The position numbers and the translations under genes were made by a program. Under the pieces are notes generated by a model, which was not told where the DNA came from, searched no databases, and saw nothing but the letters and a program-made list of their open reading frames with translations. DNA of 64,000 bases from assembly GCF_003290085.1 (NCBI RefSeq), contig NZ_QMKJ01000002.1, positions 124,001 to 188,000 on the forward strand, written 5' to 3'. This DNA is from Aliidiomarina sp. B3213 (GTDB taxonomy: Bacteria; Pseudomonadota; Gammaproteobacteria; Enterobacterales; Alteromonadaceae). This document shows, one piece after another, positions 1 through 7,810 of the stretch (positions are counted from its first letter, which is position 1; each line of letters opens with the position of its first letter).

Positions 1-677
1 CCTTTAAAGAACCGATACGGTATACCTTTCGCATCTAATTTTGTTTTAATTTCTTGCTCTGTTATCCGCTGAATTTTTTTCCGATAAACAAAGTTATTCA
101 TCATTTTTTGTAAACGAGGAAAAGCTTCTACATTGTGAGCCAACGGAAACAGACGATGGTGGATCAGGTAAGACTCTAAGTACGGTGCATAGTCCGCGAA
201 ATCTAGAACCGGAACGGTTCCTGTCGCAATAGATTGGTTTAACATTTTACTCATTGCAGAGCGGCGCTTTCGGGAAAACCAAGCAAAAGTTTCCACCACT
301 GTAAAATTATAAACGTCGTCTTCACCAAGAATAATTTGGTTTCCCACCAACAACCAAGCATGAGCGTGCATACCACCCGTTTCAGTTTTAACGACGCCCA
401 AAGACACTTGATAATCGATATCGTGCTTTCTCAGCAAATGCGCAAGCAGTGAAACTTGCTCAATACAGACAAAACGCCAAGGGTAGAATTTAGCAACGGT
501 TTTGATGTCTTTCGCAAGTAACTTAGCTTGCTTGAGTTGTTCATTAGAAATAGGACTATGAAGCGCACAAGACTTTGTAGGCTCACCAAAACCTTTAATA
601 ACAACTTTACTTTGATTCCGAACCTTGCGACTCCAATAAAAACTGGCCACGCAATATCGCAAAATCGTGCGTAACAA
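1..677 (-). CDS. Lasso peptide maturation protease (B2, transglutaminase-like fold), partial at window edge
   Basis: The reading frame is open to the left edge of the window, so the C-terminus is missing; about 225 codons are visible. With a TTG start at 677 (GAGG lies 10 bases upstream), Cys71 sits in WRFVCIEQVSLLAHLLR and His104/His106 in GMHAHAW. This is the Cys...His arrangement of the McjB C-terminal protease domain (Transglut_core3) that removes the leader from lasso precursors. The gene starts 2 bases after the PqqD-like gene ends, so the pair is a split B1/B2 as in most lasso clusters outside microcin J25. The N-terminal 60 residues and the segment after residue 150 are not recognisable to me. 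GTG or other TTG codons nearby could also be the start. The family call is strong; the lasso role rests on the neighbours. Confidence 0.8.
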   Translation of the reverse strand, partial: MLRTILRYCVASFYWSRKVRNQSKVVIKGFGEPTKSCALHSPISNEQLKQAKLLAKDIKTVAKFYPWRFVCIEQVSLLAHLLRKHDIDYQVSLGVVKTETGGMHAHAWLLVGNQIILGEDDVYNFTVVETFAWFSRKRRSAMSKMLNQSIATGTVPVLDFADYAPYLESYLIHHRLFPLAHNVEAFPRLQKMMNNFVYRKKIQRITEQEIKTKLDAKGIPYRFFK

Positions 678-679
678 CT

Positions 680-958
680 TTAGTCGACCTCAATTAATTT
701 TTTATCGTGTAAGTTATTCAGAAACGCTATGAGTTCTTGCTCGCAGGTATCTTCCGATACCTCGAATTGCTCAAGCAGCTCACGTTTAATGTCTTCGACA
801 CGTTGTGCGCGACTCAGTTTCTCCCATATTACAGAGCCTACACCGTTCAAGTTTAAGTAGTCTTCATGATCAGGTGTCATCATGACTACTTCATTGTCAA
901 TTTTACTATAGATAAGATCTTCTTTGACTTTTACGGTACTGTTTACGTTAATCGTCAT
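680..958 (-). CDS. PqqD-family RiPP recognition element (lasso B1)
   Basis: This 92-residue protein is a stand-alone PqqD fold. It has an N-terminal beta hairpin (residues 8-35), the family-typical segment LNGVGSVIWEKL (about 37-48), and a helical C-terminal half with DIKRELLEQFEV and EQELIAFLNNLHDKKLIEV. Such domains bind the leader of a ribosomal precursor peptide and hand it to the modifying enzymes; in lasso clusters they deliver it to the B2 protease encoded next. It lies 21 bases after the sulfotransferase and 2 bases before B2, so the kinase-sulfotransferase-B1-B2 block is probably one transcript. The leader it would recognise is that of the 54-residue peptide at 3887-4051. Confidence 0.85.
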   Translation of the reverse strand: MTINVNSTVKVKEDLIYSKIDNEVVMMTPDHEDYLNLNGVGSVIWEKLSRAQRVEDIKRELLEQFEVSEDTCEQELIAFLNNLHDKKLIEVD

Positions 959-979
959 CCTTTATTACCTTTCCTAGCT

Positions 980-1807
980 TTACAAATATCCAAACCGTTC
1001 CATTACGCGCCTATTTGCCGAAGTAATCTTCTGCTGTAAGTCATCACTCAATAGTTCTTTTCCTCGCCCTACAACTCCTTTATTGAAAAACTTCCGGAGC
1101 CGAGTCGGTTTTTCCAAAAAGCCATGCTGGCTTTCATTACGTTGAAGGTTGGAAAACGTTGCCAATTGAACAATTTCTTTTAATTGTTCGTCTGAAACAT
1201 TGAATTCTACGAAGTCGAGCACTTTCCTGTACTCTTCCAACGGTTTATCACATAAGTCTTCGTACCTAACTACTAAGATATGCTTAGTATTCAATGTCCA
1301 GCTTTCTACATGCTCTTGCCAGCTACCTAAATGGTACGGTAATGAAATACTGTACTTGGTATTTCCAGACTGATTCCCGCAAAGTGTTTCACATGCGCGC
1401 TCATAACCAGTATCCATATGCTCAGAAAACGAAACTGCTACATCAACAGGGTTTCGCACACAATAAATAACCTTCTCTACAGGTAATTCACCACCCGATA
1501 TTACACGCAGCTCATCTAAAAAATACTGTTCATGTGTTTTATGAAAATGTGTTCTGTTCCGACACATGTTTTCCTTTAATCCGTGATAAATAGCTGTCCG
1601 AAATTGCTTACTGTCCAAATGCTTTAATGGAAGCCCTAAAATACTTTCAAGTTGTGAACGATGTGTTAAACCCTCAGAATTTTTGATATTTAAGACTTGC
1701 TCAGGAATTTTGCTTTCTTGGGTTAATTGAAAGGCAGCGCTAAGCACAACACGCAACCAGGTGTTTCCAGACTTTGGGTAAGAAGCCAACCAACAGCCTA
1801 CATTCAT
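980..1807 (-). CDS. PAPS-dependent sulfotransferase in the lasso cluster
   Basis: The protein (275 aa) starts with CWLASYPKSGNTWLRVVL. Residues 10-17 (YPKSGNTW) form the 5'-phosphosulfate loop of the sulfotransferase family. VIYCVRNPVDVAVSFSEH in the middle and KFFNKGVVGRGKELLS near the C-terminus match the 3'-phosphate-binding strand and the GxxGxxK-like region. It transfers a sulfo group from PAPS to a hydroxyl or amine. Its ATG overlaps the stop of the upstream kinase (ATGA), which argues for coupled translation and a shared pathway. The substrate is unknown: the predicted core peptide has no Tyr, so Thr6, Thr13 or Ser18 would be the acceptors if the peptide is the target. No signal peptide is visible, so it should act in the cytoplasm. 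Confidence 0.85.
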   Translation of the reverse strand: MNVGCWLASYPKSGNTWLRVVLSAAFQLTQESKIPEQVLNIKNSEGLTHRSQLESILGLPLKHLDSKQFRTAIYHGLKENMCRNRTHFHKTHEQYFLDELRVISGGELPVEKVIYCVRNPVDVAVSFSEHMDTGYERACETLCGNQSGNTKYSISLPYHLGSWQEHVESWTLNTKHILVVRYEDLCDKPLEEYRKVLDFVEFNVSDEQLKEIVQLATFSNLQRNESQHGFLEKPTRLRKFFNKGVVGRGKELLSDDLQQKITSANRRVMERFGYL

Positions 1808-2703
1808 AACGTAGCCCTACGTTCTGAAAACTCCATAAATATGCGCGCTACCGTATCAAGCTTCGCTTCTCTTGGCAGTGAAAGCCTATAAATATTACTT
1901 TCAGCCGCCAGCTTAGATAGTGTAAAAAAGGTCTGCTTTTTAATATGTTGCTGGTTATATGGTTTATAGACCGAGTGCATTAACGCGTTCAAACTGTCAG
2001 CCCCATGTAGACGACTGAACTTCAGCTCTGATTCATTAGAGCTTTCAAGTAGCACAATATTTCTTGGCACTTTATCTTCATGTTGAATAGCTTGCTTTGC
2101 TTTAGGAACATTCCACCTGCACCGAGACATGTCACTGGAGTATGGCACAACCTGCTCATTTGGAATGTTGAGCAAGCTTGCAACGACAACTTGAAGATCT
2201 ACAAACCCAGTTGAAAATATACTGCGCGCTGAACTTTCAAAAATAGTAATTTCGTCACCGATTAACTTTGCGTCGTGCTTTTGCATAAGGTAGGCGGCTA
2301 ACGAAGACTTACCTACCCCTGTATCAGCACAAAAAATCCAATGTTCTCCTAACCACTCTACTGCAGTAGAATGCGTAACCAATTCACCTTTTTGTTGGTA
2401 AAGCATCGCAAACGCAAAGTTCTCTAAATAACGCAGGACCAGCTCTTTACCTTGCGCTTGATTAAGCAACTGAATGCGTATTTCTTTTCCATTTAATATT
2501 TCCATTCGAAACATATCAGGAATGAAAAGCCACACATATTGATTACCAACAGCACAATATGCACTATGAACATCTACACCTTCTTTAGGATGTTCAGGGA
2601 TGTTATGAAGAGAAATAGAAACATGGACTGAAGAAGCAGTGACTTGCTCGGCAAAATCGAGTTCAAGCTCACTCTCAACCGTTAAACCAAGATAGTTATA
2701 CAT
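1804..2703 (-). CDS. HPr kinase-like protein 1 (putative lasso peptide kinase)
   Basis: The 299-residue protein begins YLGLTVESELELDF, the usual opening of small HprK-like proteins in RiPP clusters. A Walker A loop follows at residues 126-134 (ADTGVGKSS, Lys132), then LIGDEITIF (about 147-155), the acidic motif after the P-loop in this fold. Homologues in paeninodin-type lasso clusters phosphorylate the C-terminal serine of the precursor. The predicted core here also ends in Ser, which fits. It is the first gene of the leftward kinase-sulfotransferase-B1-B2 block. It is distinct from the second kinase at 2801-3721, with little identity outside the P-loop. Which of the two is active on the peptide cannot be told from sequence. 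Confidence 0.75.
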   Translation of the reverse strand: MYNYLGLTVESELELDFAEQVTASSVHVSISLHNIPEHPKEGVDVHSAYCAVGNQYVWLFIPDMFRMEILNGKEIRIQLLNQAQGKELVLRYLENFAFAMLYQQKGELVTHSTAVEWLGEHWIFCADTGVGKSSLAAYLMQKHDAKLIGDEITIFESSARSIFSTGFVDLQVVVASLLNIPNEQVVPYSSDMSRCRWNVPKAKQAIQHEDKVPRNIVLLESSNESELKFSRLHGADSLNALMHSVYKPYNQQHIKKQTFFTLSKLAAESNIYRLSLPREAKLDTVARIFMEFSERRATL

Positions 2704-2800
2704 TCAGAAATTCTTTGTTCTGTTAAGACATCGTTGATGTTACAGGTTATTATACTTTTTGTGTATTAGGTTTATACTAACACAGTCAGGATAGAACACC
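2704..2800. promoter_or_regulatory. Divergent intergenic region between the two kinase genes, likely promoters
   Basis: The 97-base AT-rich gap separates leftward and rightward transcription units. On the minus strand TATAAT lies at 2749-2754; on the plus strand TATACT lies at 2773-2778. No good -35 box is spaced correctly for either, so these are candidates only. Confidence 0.35.
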
Positions 2801-3721
2801 TTGCAAGAAACAATTAATTTACATCAAATCTACGGCTTAGCTGCTAATTCTCCCATTGCCATACCAAGCTTACGGCTCAGTAGCAACGTGAAGCCCGAGC
2901 TAGACATAAAAATAGAGCCCGCTAAAGATCCTGTTACTCAAGAACGTATAGTTTGTGCTCGAGAAAGCGGCATACACATAAAAATTCCTGATCTCGGTGA
3001 AGTTTCAGCAACAGCACATACTTTAACCGTAAGACCTTATCATTCAGGCTTAGAATATTGTGAAAACTTGATTCTAGGTAGTGGTGTTTCCTCTGTGCTT
3101 CATCTGCACAATGAAATTCCTATGCATGGCATGGCAGTTGTGCCACCGAACTCAAATGAGGCTTGGGTTATTTTTGGTCGTTCCGGTAGCGGTAAGTCGA
3201 CGCTTACACTCGCCTTATTACTACAAGGGTTTACTATATTAAGTGACGATTCGATCCGTTTAAAGAAAACCTCGGAAGGAGTTTTCGCGTACCCAACATC
3301 GACTCGTTTAAAATGCGAACCTCATTATTTAGAATACATAAAAAACCATTATGCAAAAGCCAGAAGTTCTTTAATTGCACCGCATAAATGCATTGTTGAT
3401 CTGAAAGAAAATTGTGTTTCTCACCAACCAGTAAAGGTTTCCTTCATGGCACAACTGCTACCTCACAAGAAGGCTCAGCTAAGTTTGCATAAGGTCACTC
3501 GCACAAAACAAATGAAGTGGCTGAGTATCAATGTATTACGGCCCCGAGTGATTCGAGTTCTAGAACAGCAAGAACTAATGTTTGAGCACTTTACTCATCT
3601 AACTAAAGTGCCTTTTTATGTCATTGAAGCACCTAATTTAAATACTCATCGAAGCCTTATAGATTATGGACAAACCATGTCTAAGCAATTAGAAAATATA
3701 AACGCGACTTCTACGTTATGA
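2801..3721 (+). CDS. HPr kinase-like protein 2 (putative lasso peptide kinase)
   Basis: This 306-residue protein starts at a TTG. The opening HQIYGLAANSPIAIPSL is the canonical N-terminus of this family, so the TTG is preferred over internal codons. HGMAVV (about 109-114) precedes a Walker A loop GRSGSGKST at 126-134 (Lys132), and LSDDSIRL follows at about 147-154. It is the better match of the two kinases to HprK-like phosphotransferases. It is transcribed opposite to the sulfotransferase operon and runs convergently into the precursor genes. Known relatives act on the serine at the C-terminus of lasso precursors. The presence of two kinase paralogues in one cluster is unusual; one may act on the peptide and the other elsewhere, or one may be non-catalytic. 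Confidence 0.75.
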   Translation: MQETINLHQIYGLAANSPIAIPSLRLSSNVKPELDIKIEPAKDPVTQERIVCARESGIHIKIPDLGEVSATAHTLTVRPYHSGLEYCENLILGSGVSSVLHLHNEIPMHGMAVVPPNSNEAWVIFGRSGSGKSTLTLALLLQGFTILSDDSIRLKKTSEGVFAYPTSTRLKCEPHYLEYIKNHYAKARSSLIAPHKCIVDLKENCVSHQPVKVSFMAQLLPHKKAQLSLHKVTRTKQMKWLSINVLRPRVIRVLEQQELMFEHFTHLTKVPFYVIEAPNLNTHRSLIDYGQTMSKQLENINATSTL

Positions 3722-3725
3722 GAGT

Positions 3726-3860
3726 TTAGAAATTAAAAGACTCCACTCCCTCGAATAACTTAAGAGTTTTCAACGCTGACACGAGAGGCGTATCTCAAGC
3801 CAATTTCTGCTTATTATTCACCTGAGAAACTAGTTCCTTTTGATTGGTATCAATCACCAT
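3726..3860 (-). pseudogene. Decayed second lasso precursor gene (internal stop)
   Basis: The frame starts with ATG at 3858-3860 behind a GGAATAGG-like ribosome site. It aligns with the intact precursor next to it: ELVSQVNNKQKLA against ELVSRLNGEQKLA, then DTPLVSALK against NTPLVSELK. Between the two blocks the conserved leader Trp codon (TGG) has become TGA at 3795-3797. After the second block the frame diverges and ends at 3726-3728, with only six residues after the last Gly, so no ring acceptor remains. I read it as a tandem duplicate of the precursor that lost its core and then gained a nonsense mutation. Confidence 0.8.
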
Positions 3861-3886
3861 ATACCTATTCCATAGTGCTTTTACGT

Positions 3887-4051
3887 TTAAGAAGGACCGT
3901 TGAAAGTAGGGTCAGCCTCTAGAGGAGTCGGCCATACTTTCCCTTTAGAGCTTTCCACTTTCAGTTCTGACACCAGCGGTGTATTCCATGCTAATTTCTG
4001 CTCACCATTCAACCGAGAAACTAGTTCTTGTTGATTTATGTTTTTCGTCAT
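3887..4051 (-). CDS. Lasso peptide precursor (54 aa)
   Basis: The ATG at 4051 sits behind GGAAG with good spacing and begins 9 bases after the exporter gene ends. The leader (about 36 residues) contains WNTPLVSEL at 22-30, corresponding to the Y/WxxPxL leader motif read by B1 proteins. Ser35 lies at position -2 relative to Gly37, where lasso leaders usually have Thr and sometimes Ser. The predicted core, residues 37-54, is GKVWPTPLEADPTFNGPS. Gly37 to Glu45 would give a nine-residue macrolactam, and no other Gly/Ala/Ser has an acidic residue 7-9 positions along. The tail is nine residues with Phe50 as a possible plug and ends in Ser54, the kind of residue phosphorylated by HprK-like lasso kinases. 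The ring closure, cleavage site and modification are inference. Confidence 0.82.
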   Translation of the reverse strand: MTKNINQQELVSRLNGEQKLAWNTPLVSELKVESSKGKVWPTPLEADPTFNGPS

Positions 4052-4060
4052 ATTTCTTCC

Positions 4061-5782
4061 TTAATCGTTACTGTTGCTCTCACTTTCAGAAATTAACTCA
4101 TGCTGGTGATTTGCATAGTCATGCCACAAAGTATCATGGCTAATAACCAATACTGTCATGTTTTTGCTGATTTCAGCTACCAATGAAGCAATATCTCGAG
4201 CGCTTTGCTTATCAAGATGAGCAGTAACTTCATCTAGAATCAGTAGCTTTGGTTGTTGTAATAACGCTCGAGCCATTTGAATACGTTGAGCTTGGCCACC
4301 AGAAACATTCCGTCCCAACGCACTGATTGAAGAGTCAAGAGAAACGTTATAGCGTGTCATCCAGGAACTTAACCCTACACTTGCTAAGGCTTCTAGTAAT
4401 TGACTGTCTGAGAATTGATGACCTAAACAAAGGTTATTTCTTAACGATGTACTTAATAAGTTCACTTCTTGCGACAAATAATGAACATGCGAGCGCCAAT
4501 GATGAATGTTATTGGAACTAAGTACCGTTGAGCCTATGGAAATTTTTCCTTCGTTCACTTCTCGTAACCCTGCCAGTGCGTCTGCACATGAACTTTTTCC
4601 TGTGCCAGAAACACCAAAAAGTAAGTTCACACCGTATGGCTGAATGTTAAAATTGACATTTCGGCATAGCCACGCACCCGAGAACGACTGTAACCCTACG
4701 TGTTGAACGGAAACACCTTTTTCTACATGCCATTCTTCGGTGTCATTATGCTTAACTTCCAAATTTTTTCGCAGATACATTTTTATGTTGTTCAGCTCTG
4801 CAATTTGGGGAAGTAAATGCATAAGCTGCTGACCAGACTGCTGAATGCCACTAACTAACGGCAATAATCTTGCCAAAATAATAATCGCCACCACAGTTTC
4901 AGCAAACGAAATAGAAAGAACGTCCAGCGATATATAAGTAAAAGCAACAAGTGAAATAATAACGACGAGCCCAAGCAATAATTGAGTTAATGCAGTTTGA
5001 TGCTGAAGCCTAAGGCTTTTGTCTTTGAGTTCTTCCACTTCATGACTTGCTTGTCGTTCAAAGTAACCGTCAAATTTTTCACTTTTCAAGAGTCTAGAGT
5101 TTGCAAAATGCTCACTAAAGGTTCCATGCAACGCTTCCATAGCATGCAGTTGGCTTTTTCCCATGTCTTTTGAGCGTTTATAAATCGGAAGAATAGCCGC
5201 ACCGGAAACAAGCACAAAAAGTATAATAACGCCCATTAACTCCAGAGAAAGCATACTCGAAGCCGCTATACCAAAAACAATTAACAAAGTTAAATTTAGA
5301 AAGCTATTGGTTAATGTTATCGCTCTTCCAGATGCGTTAACTATGTATACAAGCGCGTGTGTTAGTTTGCTTGGTAACAAATTATGAAGCGCAATCCAAT
5401 ATGAATTTTTCGCAAGACTGTATAGAGCTTCGCGTTCCTGAGTAACTACGTCGTTCTGAAGTTTCGCTACAACCCTGCTATGTAAAAAGCGAATAAAGAA
5501 CGCCACGCCCACTAACGCACTAAAAACAATTAGAATGTTTAGCGTATCAACAGGAATGTTAAGGGTATTAAACACCCACAACACATTTTGCGTAATCCAA
5601 TGCAATTGTTCAGGCTCAGCCGCGTTATCTAATAACTCTATGAGTGGCAATATAAGCACGATACCGACGCTTGCCGTCACAACTTGTAGAAAGGAAAGCA
5701 CCAACGAAACAATAATAATTGTTCTGTTGCTCTCATACGTTTCTTTTAAAAAAAAGAAAAAAGACTTGCTAGAAGTGAGCAT
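4061..5782 (-). CDS. ABC exporter (membrane domain fused to ATPase), probable lasso peptide exporter
   Basis: The N-terminal half has several hydrophobic segments (for example IIIVSLVLSFLQVVTASVGIVLILPLIELL). The C-terminal half is a complete nucleotide-binding domain with Walker A FGVSGTGKSS, signature VSGGQAQRIQMARAL and Walker B LLILDEVTAHLD. The start is placed at ATG 5782, which has AGGA six bases upstream, giving 573 aa; a longer frame reaching 6049 would overlap the divergent cyclase gene and add no membrane-domain sequence. No N-terminal C39 peptidase domain is present, consistent with leader removal by B2 rather than during export. It lies directly upstream of the precursor in the same direction, so exporter and substrate are probably co-transcribed. 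Half-transporters of this type work as homodimers in the inner membrane. Confidence 0.85.
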   Translation of the reverse strand: MLTSSKSFFFFLKETYESNRTIIIVSLVLSFLQVVTASVGIVLILPLIELLDNAAEPEQLHWITQNVLWVFNTLNIPVDTLNILIVFSALVGVAFFIRFLHSRVVAKLQNDVVTQEREALYSLAKNSYWIALHNLLPSKLTHALVYIVNASGRAITLTNSFLNLTLLIVFGIAASSMLSLELMGVIILFVLVSGAAILPIYKRSKDMGKSQLHAMEALHGTFSEHFANSRLLKSEKFDGYFERQASHEVEELKDKSLRLQHQTALTQLLLGLVVIISLVAFTYISLDVLSISFAETVVAIIILARLLPLVSGIQQSGQQLMHLLPQIAELNNIKMYLRKNLEVKHNDTEEWHVEKGVSVQHVGLQSFSGAWLCRNVNFNIQPYGVNLLFGVSGTGKSSCADALAGLREVNEGKISIGSTVLSSNNIHHWRSHVHYLSQEVNLLSTSLRNNLCLGHQFSDSQLLEALASVGLSSWMTRYNVSLDSSISALGRNVSGGQAQRIQMARALLQQPKLLILDEVTAHLDKQSARDIASLVAEISKNMTVLVISHDTLWHDYANHQHELISESESNSND

Positions 5783-5871
5783 TGAAATTCCTATAGGTAA
5801 CAGCAGTCCGTTGATTAAGTTATGATATAAGTAATTTCGTCGAATTTGCAGACATATTTTGAGGTTTCCCC

Positions 5872-7698
5872 TTGAGTCATATTTTCTTTTCCACTGACAT
5901 TTCTGCTCAAAACGTAGAACAAACCACTCGAGATATTCAGCAAACGATCCAAAATTTTCCCTTCGATAATGCCTTTCTACACAAAACAAGCATCGGACCA
6001 ACGGAGCAAGACTCAATACTTGCGCTTCACCTATACAAAACACATCCAAAACATGAAAATGAACACATTCATGAGCTTGATGACTGGTCTTTGGTGTTAG
6101 ATGGTCGCTTAACCAACAAAAGCGACATTGTAGAAGAGCTACCCAGTGGGTTTTTAAACGACAAAGCTGAAGGTGGCAGTGACGGCATGGTTATATTGTT
6201 AGCTCTACTGCACTGGGACAAGGACGCGATAAGGAAGTTAGAAGGTGAGTTTGCTTGTATCGCATGCCACCGTTCTGGCAGAGTTTTGGCGTTTCGCGAC
6301 CATATAGGTACTCGCCCTCTCTTTTGTATGTCGAACGCGCACAGCAATACTCTAGTTATTTCAAGTGACCTAACTTACTTTGCAAGCAACCATCAACTTA
6401 CAGTAGATAAACAATTGCTTGAAGCGACACTATGCGGAACTGCTGGAGTAATCTTTAAAAGTCCATGGAATGAAGTTGAAAGTATTCCGCCCGCACATAT
6501 TTTAGAGTGGGAAATAGGTAAAGAGCCTAAACTCAGCCAATATTGGTCACTTGAAAAACACCATTTCTCCCATTTGAAAACAGATACAGATTGGCTTAAC
6601 GCTATAGCACAGCAACATGAGCTTGCTGTACACGAGTCAACCCTTTCTACGACTCCTATAACTTTTCAACTTAGCGAAGGATTAGACTCAGGCTCTATTA
6701 TTTCACTTGGTGCCTCTCAAGTTGAACAAGCTTTTAGTGTCAGCCATCGTTCTATACCTCCGGCACACCCCGATGCGTTGAAGTACTGGCAAAAAACCTA
6801 TCAAGAACTAGATGACATTCGTGCCCCATTTCCTCATATACAACCGTTATGGAATGAAGAGTCAATTGATTTCACTAAGGCTTCCGAGCAAATAAGTACA
6901 CAATTAAAAGTACCCTTTGCGATAGCTACTGAGTTTTTAGGACATCATTTACTTGCCAGTAAAAATGGTTCTCGGGTGATGCTGAGTGGCTGGGGCGGAG
7001 ATCAAGCCCTTAGCTATCCGGGTTACGCTCTCTTTTCTGAGCTTATACTTCAGCTTAAGTTCGTCAAGCTTTGGCGCCATGCCACCAAGCCCAACGACAC
7101 ATTGCCAAAGAAATTCCTGTCTTATCTGAGAGCATTGAAAACAGGCACTATTTATTTTCTGTTTAGCAAAAACATTGGTAATAAAAAGCCTTATCCTTCA
7201 CTTATAAAGAACCAGAAATTGCCGTATCGGTTTAAAGCAGAAACCTCTGTTTCAGAACATATTAGATTGAATATCAACACAGACGGGGTTGATTATCGAA
7301 TAGTTATGGAACAAATAACCGGAATGCAAACAGGGATAGAAACCCGGTTCCCTTTGTTAAATAGAAAATTACTAGAATTAGTTGCGAGTTGCCCCAGCCA
7401 TCTTTTTTATGATCACGGTTTAAATCGACTTGTGATGCGCAGCATTTTGAAAGATAAATACCCAAACTATTTAAGAGTGCGGCTTAAAGGAGACGTAAAC
7501 ATTCCGTTCCACGAACATAAAAAGCAAATGGATAAGCTCTATGAAGAGAATTTAAAAAGAATCGAACCACTCAAAAAACAAAAGGAGTTTACTGACATTA
7601 TCGACTTTTCTCGCATGCCCAACAAACTTGGAGAAAATAGAAGCTGGCTTAAGATATCAAAAGAACTCGCGCATTGGGCCAGGATATTTGATAGATAG
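5872..7698 (+). CDS. Asparagine synthetase-like lasso cyclase (C protein)
   Basis: The 608-residue protein has a degenerate glutaminase-like N-terminal domain (LDDWSLVLDGRLTNK, FACIACHRSGRVLAFRDHIGTRPLF). It lacks the N-terminal nucleophile Cys, so it should not use glutamine. An ATP-pyrophosphatase domain follows with LSEGLDSGS where AsnB has SGGLDSS, then LSGWGGDQ and ETRFPLLNRKLLE. Lasso cyclases of this family adenylate the ring Glu/Asp side chain and let the N-terminal amine attack it. The start is a TTG at 5872 behind GAGG; no ATG lies close by. It is divergent from the exporter over 89 bases that probably hold both promoters. The Gly-to-Glu change in the PP-loop is a departure from the consensus. 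Confidence 0.8.
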   Translation: MSHIFFSTDISAQNVEQTTRDIQQTIQNFPFDNAFLHKTSIGPTEQDSILALHLYKTHPKHENEHIHELDDWSLVLDGRLTNKSDIVEELPSGFLNDKAEGGSDGMVILLALLHWDKDAIRKLEGEFACIACHRSGRVLAFRDHIGTRPLFCMSNAHSNTLVISSDLTYFASNHQLTVDKQLLEATLCGTAGVIFKSPWNEVESIPPAHILEWEIGKEPKLSQYWSLEKHHFSHLKTDTDWLNAIAQQHELAVHESTLSTTPITFQLSEGLDSGSIISLGASQVEQAFSVSHRSIPPAHPDALKYWQKTYQELDDIRAPFPHIQPLWNEESIDFTKASEQISTQLKVPFAIATEFLGHHLLASKNGSRVMLSGWGGDQALSYPGYALFSELILQLKFVKLWRHATKPNDTLPKKFLSYLRALKTGTIYFLFSKNIGNKKPYPSLIKNQKLPYRFKAETSVSEHIRLNINTDGVDYRIVMEQITGMQTGIETRFPLLNRKLLELVASCPSHLFYDHGLNRLVMRSILKDKYPNYLRVRLKGDVNIPFHEHKKQMDKLYEENLKRIEPLKKQKEFTDIIDFSRMPNKLGENRSWLKISKELAHWARIFDR

Positions 7699-7806
7699 CG
7701 GTCCGTACGATTCTTGCTTCACCTAATTCTTAGCGAACCCTAGAAAAATTCAGCATATGGGGACGGGCTGAAGCCAGTCCCCGTTCTACCCTCGTGCTGA
7801 AGCCAA
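7698..7806. repeat. Intergenic palindromic repeats between convergent genes
   Basis: A half-copy of the GCGGTCCGTACG family (7698-7710) is followed by a GGGGACGGGCTGAAGCCAGTCCCC palindrome-like unit at 7759-7782 and a partial repeat at 7794-7806. The second unit can form a hairpin and lies between converging genes, so it may act as a bidirectional terminator. Other copies of both families occur in this window. Confidence 0.65.
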
Positions 7807-7810
7807 TCGC

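Noticed and set aside
5783-6049. Extension of the exporter gene upstream to an ATG at 6049
   Set aside because: It would overlap the 5' part of the divergent cyclase gene, has no membrane-domain sequence, and ATG 5782 has a good ribosome site.
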